In this document: in pieces, positions 25,570 through 34,553 of the stretch
Layout: every line of letters begins with the position of its first letter
Numbering within the stretch: position 1 is the stretch's first letter
NCBI RefSeq assembly: GCF_020216025.1
Contig: NZ_JAIWNC010000022.1
Coordinates: 62,001 to 126,000 of the forward strand
Source of the DNA: Jidongwangia harbinensis
Lineage (GTDB): Bacteria > Actinomycetota > Actinomycetes > Mycobacteriales > Micromonosporaceae
Length of the DNA stretch: 64,000 nucleotides
Direction of reading: 5' to 3'
The notes under the pieces: generated by a model
Databases searched by the model: none
Seen by the model: the letters and a program-made list of their open reading frames with translations, nothing else
Told to the model about the DNA's origin: nothing
Position numbers and translations under genes: made by a program

Positions 25570-25760
25570 CGTGACGCTCGGCGCGTCCGCCACCACGGCG
25601 GGCGACCGAGTGGTGCGGAGGTCCGTTCAATTACGTACGGGCGGCTCGAAGGGTTCAACCGAAAAACCTGGAAATTGATTGCGCCGATTGTTCAACCGCG
25701 CGCAGGCGTACCGCGTACTACAGCCCGGAAACGCAGTGACATCCAAGCTGGAGGGCTCCC

Positions 25761-26498
25761 GTGGTACCCGAGAAGCGAAAGTTGAAGGTCGTCGGCGCCG
25801 CAATCGCGGCGGCGCTCGCCCTGGCCGGCTGCGCGCCCGCGGGGTACAACGCCGCGGACTACGGGGGCGGGGGCGCCGAGCCGGCCGCCAACGCGGTCGA
25901 CGCCACGTCCGCACCCGAGGACGACATCGTCGCCGAGGACGACGACGCCGCCGAGGAGGCCGAGGCCGCCGACAAGGCCGCCGACAAGGAGAAGGACAAG
26001 GCGGCCGAGAAGGCCAAGGCCCCGAAGCTGGATGACGACGAGATCACCACGGAGCTGACCGAGGCGCCCGTGAAGCGGATGGGCAACGCCGTCACCGACC
26101 AGGACGGCTTCGTGCTGTACCGGTTCGACGACGACAAGATCAAGCCCGCGGTCGAGTCCCGGTGCAACGGCGACTGCGCGAAGGTGTGGCCGCCCGCTCT
26201 CACCGAGGACGGCAAGCCCAAGCTGAAGGGCGTCGACCCGAAGGACGTGGGCACCGTGACCCGCGCGGACGGCACCAAGCAGCTCACCATCGGCAAGTGG
26301 CCGGTATACCGGTACATCGGCGACAAGAAGGCCGGTACGTGGAAAGGCCAGAATGTCGGTGGGAAATGGTTCGTGGTGAACGGGGACGGCACGAAGAATC
26401 TGACGTGCCTGCCCAAGATCTCGAAGCCTGTCGCGCCTCCGGCGGACGACGACGAGGACTCGGAGGAAAGTGGCGGCGGAGCTGACTACAGCTACTGA
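25761..26498 (+). CDS. Lipoprotein with PF03640-type repeats (COG4315)
   Basis: A 245-residue exported lipoprotein. Lipobox LAGC gives Cys24. Residues 40-95 are an acidic and Lys-rich low-complexity spacer (EDDDAAEEAEAADKAADKEK). The folded part has the paired repeats of the secreted-repeat family: ITDQ-like VTDQDGFVLYRFDDD with CNGDCAKVWPPAL and a second unit LTIGKWPVYRYIGDKKAGTW. Members are surface lipoproteins of unknown function. Start GTG at 25761 has GGAGGG ten bases upstream. Three GTTCAA repeats precede it (25625, 25653, 25690), of unknown meaning. Confidence 0.85.
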   Translation: MVPEKRKLKVVGAAIAAALALAGCAPAGYNAADYGGGGAEPAANAVDATSAPEDDIVAEDDDAAEEAEAADKAADKEKDKAAEKAKAPKLDDDEITTELTEAPVKRMGNAVTDQDGFVLYRFDDDKIKPAVESRCNGDCAKVWPPALTEDGKPKLKGVDPKDVGTVTRADGTKQLTIGKWPVYRYIGDKKAGTWKGQNVGGKWFVVNGDGTKNLTCLPKISKPVAPPADDDEDSEESGGGADYSY

Positions 26499-26511
26499 TC
26501 GGCTACTTTCC

Positions 26512-26540
26512 GGAACCTGTAAATCCTCTTTAAGTCGTAC
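26512..26540 (+). promoter_or_regulatory. Candidate ECF promoter before the DUF4142 gene
   Basis: GGAACC at 26512-26517, a typical ECF -35, is followed after 16 bases by GTCGTA at about 26534, a fair -10. It lies some 90 bases before the DUF4142 start in an A+T-rich gap. Recognition by the sigma factor encoded at 24065 is inferred from proximity only. Confidence 0.4.
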
Positions 26541-26627
26541 CTAAGAGCGTCGCATTTCTATTGATCTAGGTTAGCCCTGAACTTAGATTTCAAGTCGTCC
26601 GCAAATCATTGTCGGAGGTGTCAAAAG

Positions 26628-27407
26628 ATGTTTGCCGCCCGCTCTACGCGCCGGTCGAATCGCTGGCTTGTGGGCACCGTGGCAACCGTCCTGCTGTTCC
26701 TGCTGGCGCCGGTGGCCCCGGCCCGCGCGGCGGACGGCGTGCCGGTGCCGCCGCGGACCGGCATGACGAACAAGGGCACCGGCTCGGTGTCCGCCGCCGA
26801 CCGTGACTTCGTGGTGAAGGTGCGTCTCGCCGGGCTGTGGGAGGTTCCGGCGGGCAACATGGCCCAGGCGAAGTCGCAGGACCCGCGGGTCGTGGAGATC
26901 GGCAAGGCGATCTCCGCGCAGCACGTGGTGCTGGACAAGCTCGCCATCGACGCGGCCAAGAAGCTGGGCCTGGCGCTGCCGAACAGGCCGACCCGGCAGC
27001 AGGAGGGCTGGCTCGCGGAGATGAAGGCGGCGAACGCCACCACGTTCGACCAGGTCTACGTCGACCGGCTCCGCGCCGCACACGGGGCGATCTTCCCGGC
27101 CATCGCGACGATCCGGGCAAGCACCCGCAACGACGCCGTTCGGAAGCTCGCCCAGGACACCAACCAGTTCGTGATGACCCACCTGACCCTGCTGGAGAGC
27201 AGCGGACTGGTCAACTACGGCTCGCTGCCGACGGCGCCTCCGCCGCAGGCGGATTCCGGGCCGGTACCGGTGGACGGGCAGATGCTCGCCGCGGCCACCG
27301 GCACCGGCGGGGTGCCCGGCATGAACACGTCGGTCATTCTCCTCGTTCTCGCCGTCGCCCTCGTCGCCGGCGTGATCTCCACCATGCGCATCGTCCGAGC
27401 GCGGTAG
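26628..27407 (+). CDS. DUF4142 secreted, membrane-anchored protein
   Basis: A 259-residue exported protein. Signal segment at about residues 14-33 (LVGTVATVLLFLLAPVAPAR, cleavage near ARA-ADG), then a helical DUF4142 domain (VSAADRDFVVKVRLAGLWEV ... DQVYVDRLRAAHGAIFPAI) and a single C-terminal membrane span (VILLVLAVALVAGVISTMRI) with a basic tail. DUF4142 domains are ferritin-like four-helix bundles found in exported proteins, often in stress operons; the function is unknown. Preceded by a candidate ECF promoter and by the lipoprotein gene. Confidence 0.87.
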   Translation: MFAARSTRRSNRWLVGTVATVLLFLLAPVAPARAADGVPVPPRTGMTNKGTGSVSAADRDFVVKVRLAGLWEVPAGNMAQAKSQDPRVVEIGKAISAQHVVLDKLAIDAAKKLGLALPNRPTRQQEGWLAEMKAANATTFDQVYVDRLRAAHGAIFPAIATIRASTRNDAVRKLAQDTNQFVMTHLTLLESSGLVNYGSLPTAPPPQADSGPVPVDGQMLAAATGTGGVPGMNTSVILLVLAVALVAGVISTMRIVRAR

Positions 27408-27506
27408 CCCGCGTCCGGTTCCGGACCTGGCCAGCCGACCAGGCCGTACGGCATGACCCCTCGGCCGGCTCCAACGCCGCCACGTGTGTCAAAGAAAGGT
27501 GTCACC

Positions 27507-28787
27507 ATGCGAAGGTCAAAGTACCGGCGCGAATCATCGTCCTCGAAGTGGTTCTCCGGCCGGCGCCGCATCATCGCCGCGGTCGCCACCCTCGTGGCGT
27601 TCGGCGGTATCGTGACCGTCACACAGGTGTCGGACGCGAGCACGCGCCGCTCCACTCAGCGCGCCCTCGCTGCCTGCAACAACATCCAGGCGCCGAAGTC
27701 GAGCAAGTTGTCGACGGAGACCAAGCGGGGCACCTACAAGACCAACAAGGGCCGCACCACGCAGCACGCGGACGACGGTGCCGGCAGCGTGCCGACCACC
27801 GAACAGATGCGTAGCCGGTGCCGGCAGTGGGTCATGCAGAACGCCGGTAAGGGCAACAACGGCGGCAACACCGGCGGCAACGCCTCGCCGGGCGCCAGCC
27901 CGGACACCGCGGCCGGCGAGGGTCAGAACGGTGGCCAGCCCGGCGGCAACAACGGCGGGAACAACGGCGGCAACAACGGTGGCAACAACCCGCCGCAGCC
28001 GCCCCCCGGCGCCGGTCTCGGCATCCTGACCAACACCTGCGAGACCAGCGACCTGGCCCCGCACGACGGCTTCCAGATCGGCAACCGGTGCGTCTCCACC
28101 GAGTTCGGTGAGGTCGGCGCCGCGGCGAACAACCCGTCGCTGCTGATCACCGAGGCGCCCGAGCAGGTGAACGTCGGTGAGGCGTTCACCATTCAGGTCA
28201 GCACCCGCAACCTGATCCGGGACCGGTTCCTCGCGGCCGGCCAGGGCGGCTACTACGTGGAGAGCTCGGTGCTGCAGGGCGGTCTCGTCCGCGGCCACTT
28301 CCACAGTGCCTGCCGCATGCTGGCCAGCACCGACGAGGCGCCCGACCCGGCACCGGTACCCGCCTTCTTCGTGGCGACCGAGGACCGGCGCGGTGGCGCG
28401 GCCCCCGACCAGGTCACCATCAATGTGACGGGTCTCCCGGAGGAAGGCACCGCGCAGTGCGCCTCGTGGGCCGGTGACGGCTCGCACCGCATCCCGATGA
28501 TGGAGCGCGCCAACCAGACCCCGGCGTTCGATGCGGTCCGCATCCAGGTCGGCGGTGGCGGCAACAACGACGACGAGGGCCAGGGCAACCAGGGTGACCA
28601 GGGCGGCGACCAGGGTGACCAGGCTGGCGACCAGGGCAACCAGGGCGGCGACCAGGGTGACCAGGCTGGCGACCAGGGTGACCAGGGCGGCGACCAGGGC
28701 CAGAACGAGCAGGCCGGCGACGAGCAGGCCGAGGGCGACAACGGCCAGCAGCAGGGCGGCCAGCAGCAGGGCGGCCGGCAGCGGTAA
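27507..28787 (+). CDS. Exported actinobacterial protein with low-complexity Gly/Gln/Asn repeats
   Basis: A 426-residue protein. An N-terminal signal anchor (RIIAAVATLVAFGGIVTVTQV) is followed by a Cys-containing region, a stretch of GGNN repeats (about residues 145-170), a conserved domain (LGILTNTCETSDLAPHDGFQ ... ACRMLASTDEAPDPAPVPAF ... CASWAGDGSHRIPMMERANQ) and a C-terminal GDQ/QGG low-complexity tail. The conserved domain is widespread in actinobacteria and often labelled Pecanex-like, a label I regard as uninformative. The tail repeats GDQGD-like units from short DNA repeats. AAGAAAGG precedes the ATG at 27507; function unknown. Confidence 0.7.
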   Translation: MRRSKYRRESSSSKWFSGRRRIIAAVATLVAFGGIVTVTQVSDASTRRSTQRALAACNNIQAPKSSKLSTETKRGTYKTNKGRTTQHADDGAGSVPTTEQMRSRCRQWVMQNAGKGNNGGNTGGNASPGASPDTAAGEGQNGGQPGGNNGGNNGGNNGGNNPPQPPPGAGLGILTNTCETSDLAPHDGFQIGNRCVSTEFGEVGAAANNPSLLITEAPEQVNVGEAFTIQVSTRNLIRDRFLAAGQGGYYVESSVLQGGLVRGHFHSACRMLASTDEAPDPAPVPAFFVATEDRRGGAAPDQVTINVTGLPEEGTAQCASWAGDGSHRIPMMERANQTPAFDAVRIQVGGGGNNDDEGQGNQGDQGGDQGDQAGDQGNQGGDQGDQAGDQGDQGGDQGQNEQAGDEQAEGDNGQQQGGQQQGGRQR

Positions 28788-28844
28788 GACAGGCATCCTC
28801 CACCGAACACACGGAGCACTGCCGCAGCACCGGGATCCGAACCC

Positions 28845-28880
28845 CGCGGTACGGCGTTACCTGTCGGTCGCCGTACCGCG
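28845..28880 (+). terminator. Hairpin terminator after the exported-protein gene
   Basis: Twelve perfect base pairs (28845-28856 with 28869-28880), loop of 12 bases, no T-run, 58 bases past the stop. Confidence 0.6.
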
Positions 28881-29049
28881 TGGGACCCCCCGTCGGTGAC
28901 CGGTACGCCGTCCACCCCCCTGAGGACGGCACCGCGGCACGGCACGACAACGGAAACGGCTGACGAAAGGAGGCGCGGGACCGGTCGGGCCGGGAAGACA
29001 GCTCCGGTACGAGGCGACACGGACCAACTCGGGTGTCCGCGGTCGCCCC

Positions 29050-29087
29050 CCGATGGCCCTGACCGGGAGCGCGGTCAGGGCCATCGG
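29050..29087 (+). terminator. Second hairpin, 15-bp perfect stem
   Basis: Stem 29050-29064 with 29073-29087, eight-base loop. It is a stable structure 55 bases before the AlkA-type gene; terminator or 5' leader structure cannot be told apart by eye. Confidence 0.55.
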
Positions 29088-29141
29088 CATGTCCGCACCC
29101 AGGTCTGGCCGCCGGGCCGGATCGGTGGCACAGTGGCGCGG

Positions 29142-30053
29142 GTGAGCGCGCCACCGGAGACCCGACGGCTGACGCCGCCGGAGCACTACCGGTTCGGCCC
29201 GTCGGTCCGTTCCCTGATCGCGGTACGCCACGACCCGTGCGCCCGCATCGACGGCGGCGACTTCCGGCTCGCCGCGCGTACCCCCGACGGGCCCGGCACC
29301 CTCCACCTGAGCTGTTCCCGCACCGAACTCACCGCCACCGGCCACGGGCCGGGGGCGGCCTGGCTGGTGGAGCGCGCGGACGCGATCGCCGGCCTGCGCG
29401 ACGAGACGGCCGGCTTCCCGGCCCTCGCCGCGCGGCACCCGCTGATCGCGCGGCTGGCCCGGACCTTCGCCGGGGTACGGATGCCCGCCACCGGCCTGAC
29501 CTTCCACCGGCTGCTCCGCGCGATCCTGGAACAGAAGGTCACCGGTACCGAGGCGCACCGGGCGTACCGGGCGATCGTCCGGCACTTCGGCGAACCGGCG
29601 CCCGGCCCGGCCGACCTCACCCTGCCGCCCGACCCGGCCGCCGTGGCCGCGACCCCGTACTGGACGTTCCACCCGTTCGGCGTCGAACAGCGCCGGACCG
29701 AGACGCTGCTGCGAGCGGCGCTCGTGGCGGACCGGCTGGAACGCTGCCCCGACTCGGCCGACGCCACCCGCCGGCTGGTGGCGTTGCCCGGCATCGGCCC
29801 GTGGACCGCCGCCGAGGTGGTCCGCACCGTGTACGGCGACGCGGACGCGGTCAGCGTCGGTGACTACCACATCCCGAACACGGTGGCGTGGGCCCTGGCC
29901 GGCGAGGCGCGCGGCACCGACGCCCGGATGCTGGAGCTGCTGGAGCCGTTCCGGGGACATCGCGGCCGGGTGTGTGACCTGCTGGCGGCCGGCGGCATCA
30001 TGGCGCCGCGCTACGGCCCTCGCATGCCGATCCGCTCCTTCGCCCGCTTCTGA
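29142..30053 (+). CDS. DNA-3-methyladenine glycosylase II-type enzyme (AlkA-like)
   Basis: A 303-residue HhH-GPD base-excision glycosylase that removes alkylated bases from DNA. Visible: LEQKVTGTEAHRAYRAIV opening the helical domain, the helix-hairpin-helix LVALPGIGPWTAAEVV, and the catalytic Asp in SVGDYHIPNTVAWAL. The N-terminal AlkA-type domain (residues 1-90) is present, but no Ada methyltransferase part. The start is taken as GTG 29142, with CACAGT seven bases upstream; the open frame extends to 28896 without similarity. Confidence 0.88.
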   Translation: MSAPPETRRLTPPEHYRFGPSVRSLIAVRHDPCARIDGGDFRLAARTPDGPGTLHLSCSRTELTATGHGPGAAWLVERADAIAGLRDETAGFPALAARHPLIARLARTFAGVRMPATGLTFHRLLRAILEQKVTGTEAHRAYRAIVRHFGEPAPGPADLTLPPDPAAVAATPYWTFHPFGVEQRRTETLLRAALVADRLERCPDSADATRRLVALPGIGPWTAAEVVRTVYGDADAVSVGDYHIPNTVAWALAGEARGTDARMLELLEPFRGHRGRVCDLLAAGGIMAPRYGPRMPIRSFARF

Positions 30054-30221
30054 CCCGCGGCTGCGCCCTACGGCGGGGGAGAGGCGCGCCACCGGGTTCG
30101 GCGTACGGGCACGGGGTGTGGCGGAAAACGGGACGGGCTTCTCCGCCTGCCGCCCGGCGGGCCGGGCCCGCGGTCGCTAGCGTGGTGCCTTCGTGATCGA
30201 TGCTCCCGAGGGACGTGGGGA

Positions 30222-31508
30222 ATGAACGGCGTAGGCGGCCAGGTCGTGCTCGTGCTCGTGCTGGTCCTGGTGAACGCGGCATTCTCCGGCAGCGAGATGG
30301 CGTTGGTGTCGCTGCGGGAGAGTCAGGTCCAGAGGCTGGAGCGGCAGTCCCGGCGCGGGCGGGTGCTGGCCCGGCTCAGCCGCGACCCGAACCGATTCCT
30401 GGCGACCATTCAGATCGGCATCACGCTCGCCGGCTTCCTCGCCTCGGCGGCGGCGGCCGTGTCGTTGTCGAAGCCGCTGGTGGAGCCGCTCGGCTTCCTC
30501 GGCGCGGCGGCGGAACCGGCCGCCATCGTGCTGGTGACGATGGCGCTGACGTTCGTCACGCTGGTGATCGGGGAGCTGGCGCCGAAGCGGATCGCGATGC
30601 AACGTACCGAAGGATGGGCCCTGCTGGTGGCCCGCCCGCTGGACATTCTGTCGGTGATCTCCCGCCCGGCGGTGTGGCTCCTCGGTGTGGCCACCGATCT
30701 GGTGGTGCGGCTCACCGGCGGCGACCCCAAGGCCCAGCGCGAGGAGGTCAGCACCGAGGAGATCCGCGACATGGTGGCGGCGCAGCAGGACTTCTCCGCC
30801 GAGCAGCGGACCATCATCAGCGGTGCCTTCGAGATCGCCGACCGGATCCTGCGCGAGATCCTGGTGCCCCGCCGCGACGTGCTCACGCTGCCCACCGGCA
30901 CGCCGGCGCCCGACGCGTTGCGGACGCTGCTGGACAGCGGCCATTCCCGGGCGCCGGTGGTCGGGCCGGCCGGCCTGGACGACGTGATCGGCGTGGTGCA
31001 CCTGCGTGACCTGGTGGAGGCGAAGGGGCCGGTGGACGACCTGGCGCGGCCGGGCCTGTTCCTGCCGGAGACGCTGCGGGTGTCGGACGCGCTGAAGGGC
31101 CTGCGGTTGGAACGTCACCAGCTGGCGCTGGTGGTCGACGAGCGCGGTGCCATCGACGGGATCATCACGATGGAGGACCTGGTCGAGGAGATCGTCGGGG
31201 AGATCTACGACGAGACGGACCGGGACGTGCAGGCGGTGGTACGCGAACCGGACGGCGCGCTGCTGATGCCCGGTTCGTTCCCGATCCACGACCTGCCCGA
31301 CATCGGGTACGAGACGACCGTGCCGGACGAGGGCGACTACACCACGGTCGCCGGGATGGTGCTGGCGGTGCTCGGGCACATCCCGACCGAGCCCGGCGAG
31401 GTGGTGACGCTGCCCGACTTCACCGCGGAGGTGGTGGAGGTGACCGGCCGGGCCATCACCCGGGTACGCCTGCGTCCGCTGCCCCGCGCGGAGTCGGACG
31501 AGGAGTAG
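30222..31508 (+). CDS. CNNM/CorC-type membrane protein with CBS pair (hemolysin family)
   Basis: A 428-residue integral membrane protein of the CNNM/CorC family, formerly hemolysin III-like. The DUF21 membrane part has an N-terminal segment (VVLVLVLVLVNAAFSGSEMA) and two further spans; two CBS domains (RRDVLTLPTGTPAPDALRTL, HQLALVVDERGAIDGIITME) follow, then the CorC_HlyC domain (PGSFPIHDLPDIGYETTV). Members handle magnesium/cobalt or divalent ion efflux. It is monocistronic here and ends ten bases before the convergent GNAT gene. Confidence 0.88.
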   Translation: MNGVGGQVVLVLVLVLVNAAFSGSEMALVSLRESQVQRLERQSRRGRVLARLSRDPNRFLATIQIGITLAGFLASAAAAVSLSKPLVEPLGFLGAAAEPAAIVLVTMALTFVTLVIGELAPKRIAMQRTEGWALLVARPLDILSVISRPAVWLLGVATDLVVRLTGGDPKAQREEVSTEEIRDMVAAQQDFSAEQRTIISGAFEIADRILREILVPRRDVLTLPTGTPAPDALRTLLDSGHSRAPVVGPAGLDDVIGVVHLRDLVEAKGPVDDLARPGLFLPETLRVSDALKGLRLERHQLALVVDERGAIDGIITMEDLVEEIVGEIYDETDRDVQAVVREPDGALLMPGSFPIHDLPDIGYETTVPDEGDYTTVAGMVLAVLGHIPTEPGEVVTLPDFTAEVVEVTGRAITRVRLRPLPRAESDEE

Positions 31509-31517
31509 CCACCCCGG

Positions 31518-32078
31518 TCAGCGGACGAGTTCGGCGGCCAGCAGGTCCATCAGCAGGCCGTCGTGCCAGCCGTGCGGGTCGCGTTCGTACTGGCGCATGA
31601 TGCCGACCGGCCGGAAGCCGACCTTGGTGTAGCAGCGGATCGCGGCGGCGTTGTCGGCCGCCGGGTCGATCACCAGGCGGTGGAAGCCGTGGTCGTCGAC
31701 GAGATGGGCGCAGAGGGTACGCACGGCGTCCTCGCCGAGCCCGCGTCCGTGCACCGTGGGGTCGAGGAACACGTCCATGCTGGCGTGCGAGTATTCCGGG
31801 TCCTCCTCGGCGGCCCACTGGATCGCGCCGATCACCCGGCCGTCCCACTCGATCGCCAGGTAGGCGGCGCCCAGCTCGGCCATCGACCCGCGGATCTCGG
31901 CGGCCAGGTCGTCGTCGCCGCGCCACCGGGCGTACACCTCGGGGGTGGCCCGGATCTCGGCCAGCCGCGGCACGTCGGCCTCCACCGCCGGCCGCACGGT
32001 CACCCACCGGCCCTTGAGCGGCCCAGACTCGGCCGTGCCGGGCGGCGGCGGCGGCTCGGGCTCAGCCGTGCCGGTCAC
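31518..32078 (-). CDS. GNAT N-acetyltransferase, aminoglycoside 6'-type family
   Basis: A 186-residue GNAT enzyme. Acetyl-CoA loop HGRGLGEDAVRTLCAHLV and the following FHRLVIDPAADNAAAIRCY are typical of the AAC(6')/RimJ-related group. The first 20 residues are Pro/Glu-rich. It overlaps the 3' end of the biotin-synthase accessory gene by 17 bases, so it belongs to the bioB transcript. A resistance role is not implied; the substrate is unknown. Confidence 0.83.
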   Translation of the reverse strand: MTGTAEPEPPPPPGTAESGPLKGRWVTVRPAVEADVPRLAEIRATPEVYARWRGDDDLAAEIRGSMAELGAAYLAIEWDGRVIGAIQWAAEEDPEYSHASMDVFLDPTVHGRGLGEDAVRTLCAHLVDDHGFHRLVIDPAADNAAAIRCYTKVGFRPVGIMRQYERDPHGWHDGLLMDLLAAELVR

Positions 32079-32283
32079 CGTGCTCCACGCAGGTGGCCGT
32101 CCAGCCGGTGGGCACGACCTGGACCTTCATCCGGCGGCGGCAGTCCGGGCAGAACCGGGGTGGTTCCAGCGCCCGCGCCGCCGCGCAGGTCCGGTGATCG
32201 CCCTGGGCGGCGGCCTCGCCGCACCGGTCGCACCACGGCACCGGGCCGGTGGGCGTGCCCGTGCGGCCCTCCGGCGCGGTCAC
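32062..32283 (-). CDS. bsaP: Biotin synthase auxiliary protein BsaP
   Basis: A 73-residue Cys-rich protein directly after bioB, with Cys at 18, 21, 33, 45, 48 and 65 (PVPWCDRCGEAAAQ, FCPDCRRRMKVQ). Its size, Cys pairs and place match BsaP, the actinobacterial protein recently shown to help the iron-sulfur chemistry of BioB. GTG start at 32283 overlaps the bioB TGA in GTGA, so translation is coupled. Recognition rests on gene position and pattern, not on an alignment. Confidence 0.8.
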   Translation of the reverse strand: MTAPEGRTGTPTGPVPWCDRCGEAAAQGDHRTCAAARALEPPRFCPDCRRRMKVQVVPTGWTATCVEHGDRHG

Positions 32284-33275
32284 AGCGTCGCGGAGAGCGC
32301 CTTGACCGGCATCTTCAGCTCGGTCAGCAGCTCCAGGTCGGCGTTCGCCGGACGGCCCAGCGTGGTCAGGTAGTTGCCGACGATCACGGCGTTGATGCCA
32401 CCCAGCAGCCCTTCCCGGGTGCCGAGGTCGCCCAGGGTGATCTCGCGGCCGCCCGCGTACCGCAGGATGGTCCTCGGCATTGCCAGGCGGAACGCCGCGA
32501 TCGCGCGCAGCGCGTCCTTGCCCTCGACCACCGGGCGGTCACCGAGCGGCGTGCCCGGCCGGGGGTTGAGGAAGTTCAGCGGGACCTCGTGCGGGTCGAG
32601 CGCGGCCAGCTGGGCCGCGAACTCGGCGCGCTGCTCGACGGACTCGCCCAGGCCCAGGATGCCGCCGCAGCAGACCTCCATGCCGGACTCACGGACCATG
32701 GTGAGCGTGCTCCAGCGCTCCTCCCACGAATGGGTGGTCACCACGTTGGGGAAGTAGGACCGGCAGGTCTCCAGATTGTGGTTGTAGCGGTGGACGCCCA
32801 TCTCGACCAGCTCGTCGACCTGCTCCTTGGTGAGCATGCCGAGGCTCGCCGCGACCTGGATGTCGACCGCCGCCCGGATCGCCGCGACGCCGTCGCGCAT
32901 CTGCGCCATCAGCCGGGCGTCCGGCCCGCGCACGGCGGCCACGATGCAGAACTCGGTGGCACCCGTCGCGGCGGTCTGCTTCGCGGCCTCGACCAGCGAC
33001 GGGATGTCCAGCCAGACCGACCGGACCGGCGAGGTGAACAGGCCGGACTGCGAGCAGAAGTGGCAGTCCTCCGGGCAGCCGCCGGTCTTCAGCGACACGA
33101 TGCCCTCGACCTCGACCTCGGGGCCGCACCATCGCATGCGGACCTCGTGCGCGAGTTGCAGCAGCGCCGACAGGTCGTCGTCGGGCGACCGCAGCACCTC
33201 CAGCACACCCGCCTCGTCGAGCCCCACACCGTCTGCAAGAACCTGGGCGCGGGCCCGGTCGAGGATCGCTGACAT
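32280..33275 (-). CDS. bioB: Biotin synthase
   Basis: A 331-residue radical SAM enzyme that inserts sulfur into dethiobiotin. The 4Fe-4S site is GGCPEDCHFCSQ (C67, C71, C74). The second, sacrificial 2Fe-2S cluster ligands fit TEFCIVAAVRG, LETCRSYFP, GMEVCCGGILGLGE and the Arg in ILRYAGGRE. TAGGGT (33282-33287) lies six bases before the ATG, so it is leaderless. Divergent from bioF with 141 bases between, a layout that would allow a shared control region; no BirA/BioQ operator is recognised. Confidence 0.96.
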   Translation of the reverse strand: MSAILDRARAQVLADGVGLDEAGVLEVLRSPDDDLSALLQLAHEVRMRWCGPEVEVEGIVSLKTGGCPEDCHFCSQSGLFTSPVRSVWLDIPSLVEAAKQTAATGATEFCIVAAVRGPDARLMAQMRDGVAAIRAAVDIQVAASLGMLTKEQVDELVEMGVHRYNHNLETCRSYFPNVVTTHSWEERWSTLTMVRESGMEVCCGGILGLGESVEQRAEFAAQLAALDPHEVPLNFLNPRPGTPLGDRPVVEGKDALRAIAAFRLAMPRTILRYAGGREITLGDLGTREGLLGGINAVIVGNYLTTLGRPANADLELLTELKMPVKALSATL

Positions 33276-33416
33276 GCCCGTACCCTACAGCGCGGGTGCG
33301 ACGGTTTCGCAGACGTGCGGGTCCCGGGGAACTGTCGGTGCCGGGTGATAGTTTCCCGATCTGGGCGCGGAACGGCCGGACGGGGCGGTTCCGCGGAGCG
33401 AAGGGCGGCGGGCGTT

Positions 33417-34553
33417 GTGGCGGGCTGGTTGGAGACGCTGGACCGTCTGGCCCGGACCCGGGCGAAGGCCGGGCTGACCCGCCAGCTGCGCCCGCGGACG
33501 GCCGACGACCAGGTCGTCGACCTGGCCGGCAACGACTATCTCGGCCTGTCGCGGCACCCCGAGGTGATCGCGGCGGCCGCCACGGCACTGCGGGGGTACG
33601 GTCTGGGCGCCACCGGTTCCCGCCTGGTGCGCGGCTCCACCGACGCGCATGCCGCGCTCGAGGCCGATGTGGCCGGCTGGCTCGGCGCCGAACAGGCCCT
33701 GGTCTTCTCGTCGGGTTACCTGGCCAATCTGGGCGCGGTCCGGGCGCTGGCCGGCAAGGAGACGCTGCTGGTCTCGGACGCCTACAACCACGCCTCGCTG
33801 ATCGACGGCTGCAAGCTCTCCGGCGCCGAGACCGTGGTCGCGCCGCATGCCGACCCGGCCGCGGTGGCCGCGCTGCTGGACTCCGCGCCCGGCCGGCCCG
33901 CGGTCGTGGTCACCGAGTCGGTGTTCTCCGTGGACGGCGACCTGGCGCCGCTCGCCGCGCTGCACGAGGTGACCTCGGCCCGCGGCGCGCTGCTGCTGGT
34001 GGACGACGCGCACGCGCTCGGCGTCCTGGGCGTGGCGGGCGCCGGTGGCGTGCACGCGGCCGGCCTGGCCGGCGCCTCCGACGTGGTGGTCACCGCCACC
34101 CTGTCCAAGTCTCTCGGCGGCGCGGGCGGCGTGGTGGCCGGGCCGGCGGAGCTGATCCGGCACCTGATCGACACCGGCCGCACGTTCATCTACGACACCG
34201 CGCCGCCGCCCGCGGTGGTGGCCGGGGTGCAGGCGGCCGCGCGCTTGGCCCGCGCGGCCGACGACCGGCGCGCGGTGCTGTCCGCCCGGGCCGGCGAGAC
34301 GGTGGCTCGGCTGGGCGCGGCCGGCTTCGCGGTGTCCCGGCCGGCGGGTGCGGTCCTGTCGGTGCCGGCGCCGGGCCCGGAGGCCGCGCTGGCCTGGGCG
34401 GCGGACTGCCGGGACCGGGGGATCGCGGTGGGCTGCTTCCGGCCGCCGTCCACCCCGGACGGTTCCTCGCGGCTGCGGCTCACCCTCAACGCGGGCGTAG
34501 CGGATGCGGACTTCGCCCGCGCCCTCGACGTGATCGTGGAGTGTGCACCGTGA
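33417..34553 (+). CDS. bioF: 8-amino-7-oxononanoate synthase
   Basis: A 378-residue PLP enzyme joining pimeloyl-ACP/CoA and alanine in biotin synthesis. Visible: DLAGNDYLGLSRHPE, the VFSSGYLANLGAV stretch, ESVFSVDGDLAPL, VDDAHALGVLG and the PLP lysine in TLSKSLGG (K231). GTG at 33417 chosen with GAAGGGCGG upstream. bioA is not in the window. The bioD start overlaps its stop as GTGA (34550-34553). The open frame to 33315 has no similarity. Confidence 0.95.
   Translation: MAGWLETLDRLARTRAKAGLTRQLRPRTADDQVVDLAGNDYLGLSRHPEVIAAAATALRGYGLGATGSRLVRGSTDAHAALEADVAGWLGAEQALVFSSGYLANLGAVRALAGKETLLVSDAYNHASLIDGCKLSGAETVVAPHADPAAVAALLDSAPGRPAVVVTESVFSVDGDLAPLAALHEVTSARGALLLVDDAHALGVLGVAGAGGVHAAGLAGASDVVVTATLSKSLGGAGGVVAGPAELIRHLIDTGRTFIYDTAPPPAVVAGVQAAARLARAADDRRAVLSARAGETVARLGAAGFAVSRPAGAVLSVPAPGPEAALAWAADCRDRGIAVGCFRPPSTPDGSSRLRLTLNAGVADADFARALDVIVECAP

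Larger units (their letters stand above)
28788..29141. other. Intergenic region with two strong hairpins
   Basis: No gene is seen in these 354 bases. Hairpin one (28845-28856 with 28869-28880, 12 bp, 12-base loop) and hairpin two (29050-29064 with 29073-29087, 15 bp, 8-base loop) probably end the secreted-protein operon. CACAGT at about 29129-29134 may be the -10 of the next gene. Confidence 0.55.

Noticed and set aside
31518..32078. Aminoglycoside resistance gene
   Set aside because: The GNAT enzyme has only the general family pattern and lies in the biotin operon; no resistance role can be claimed.
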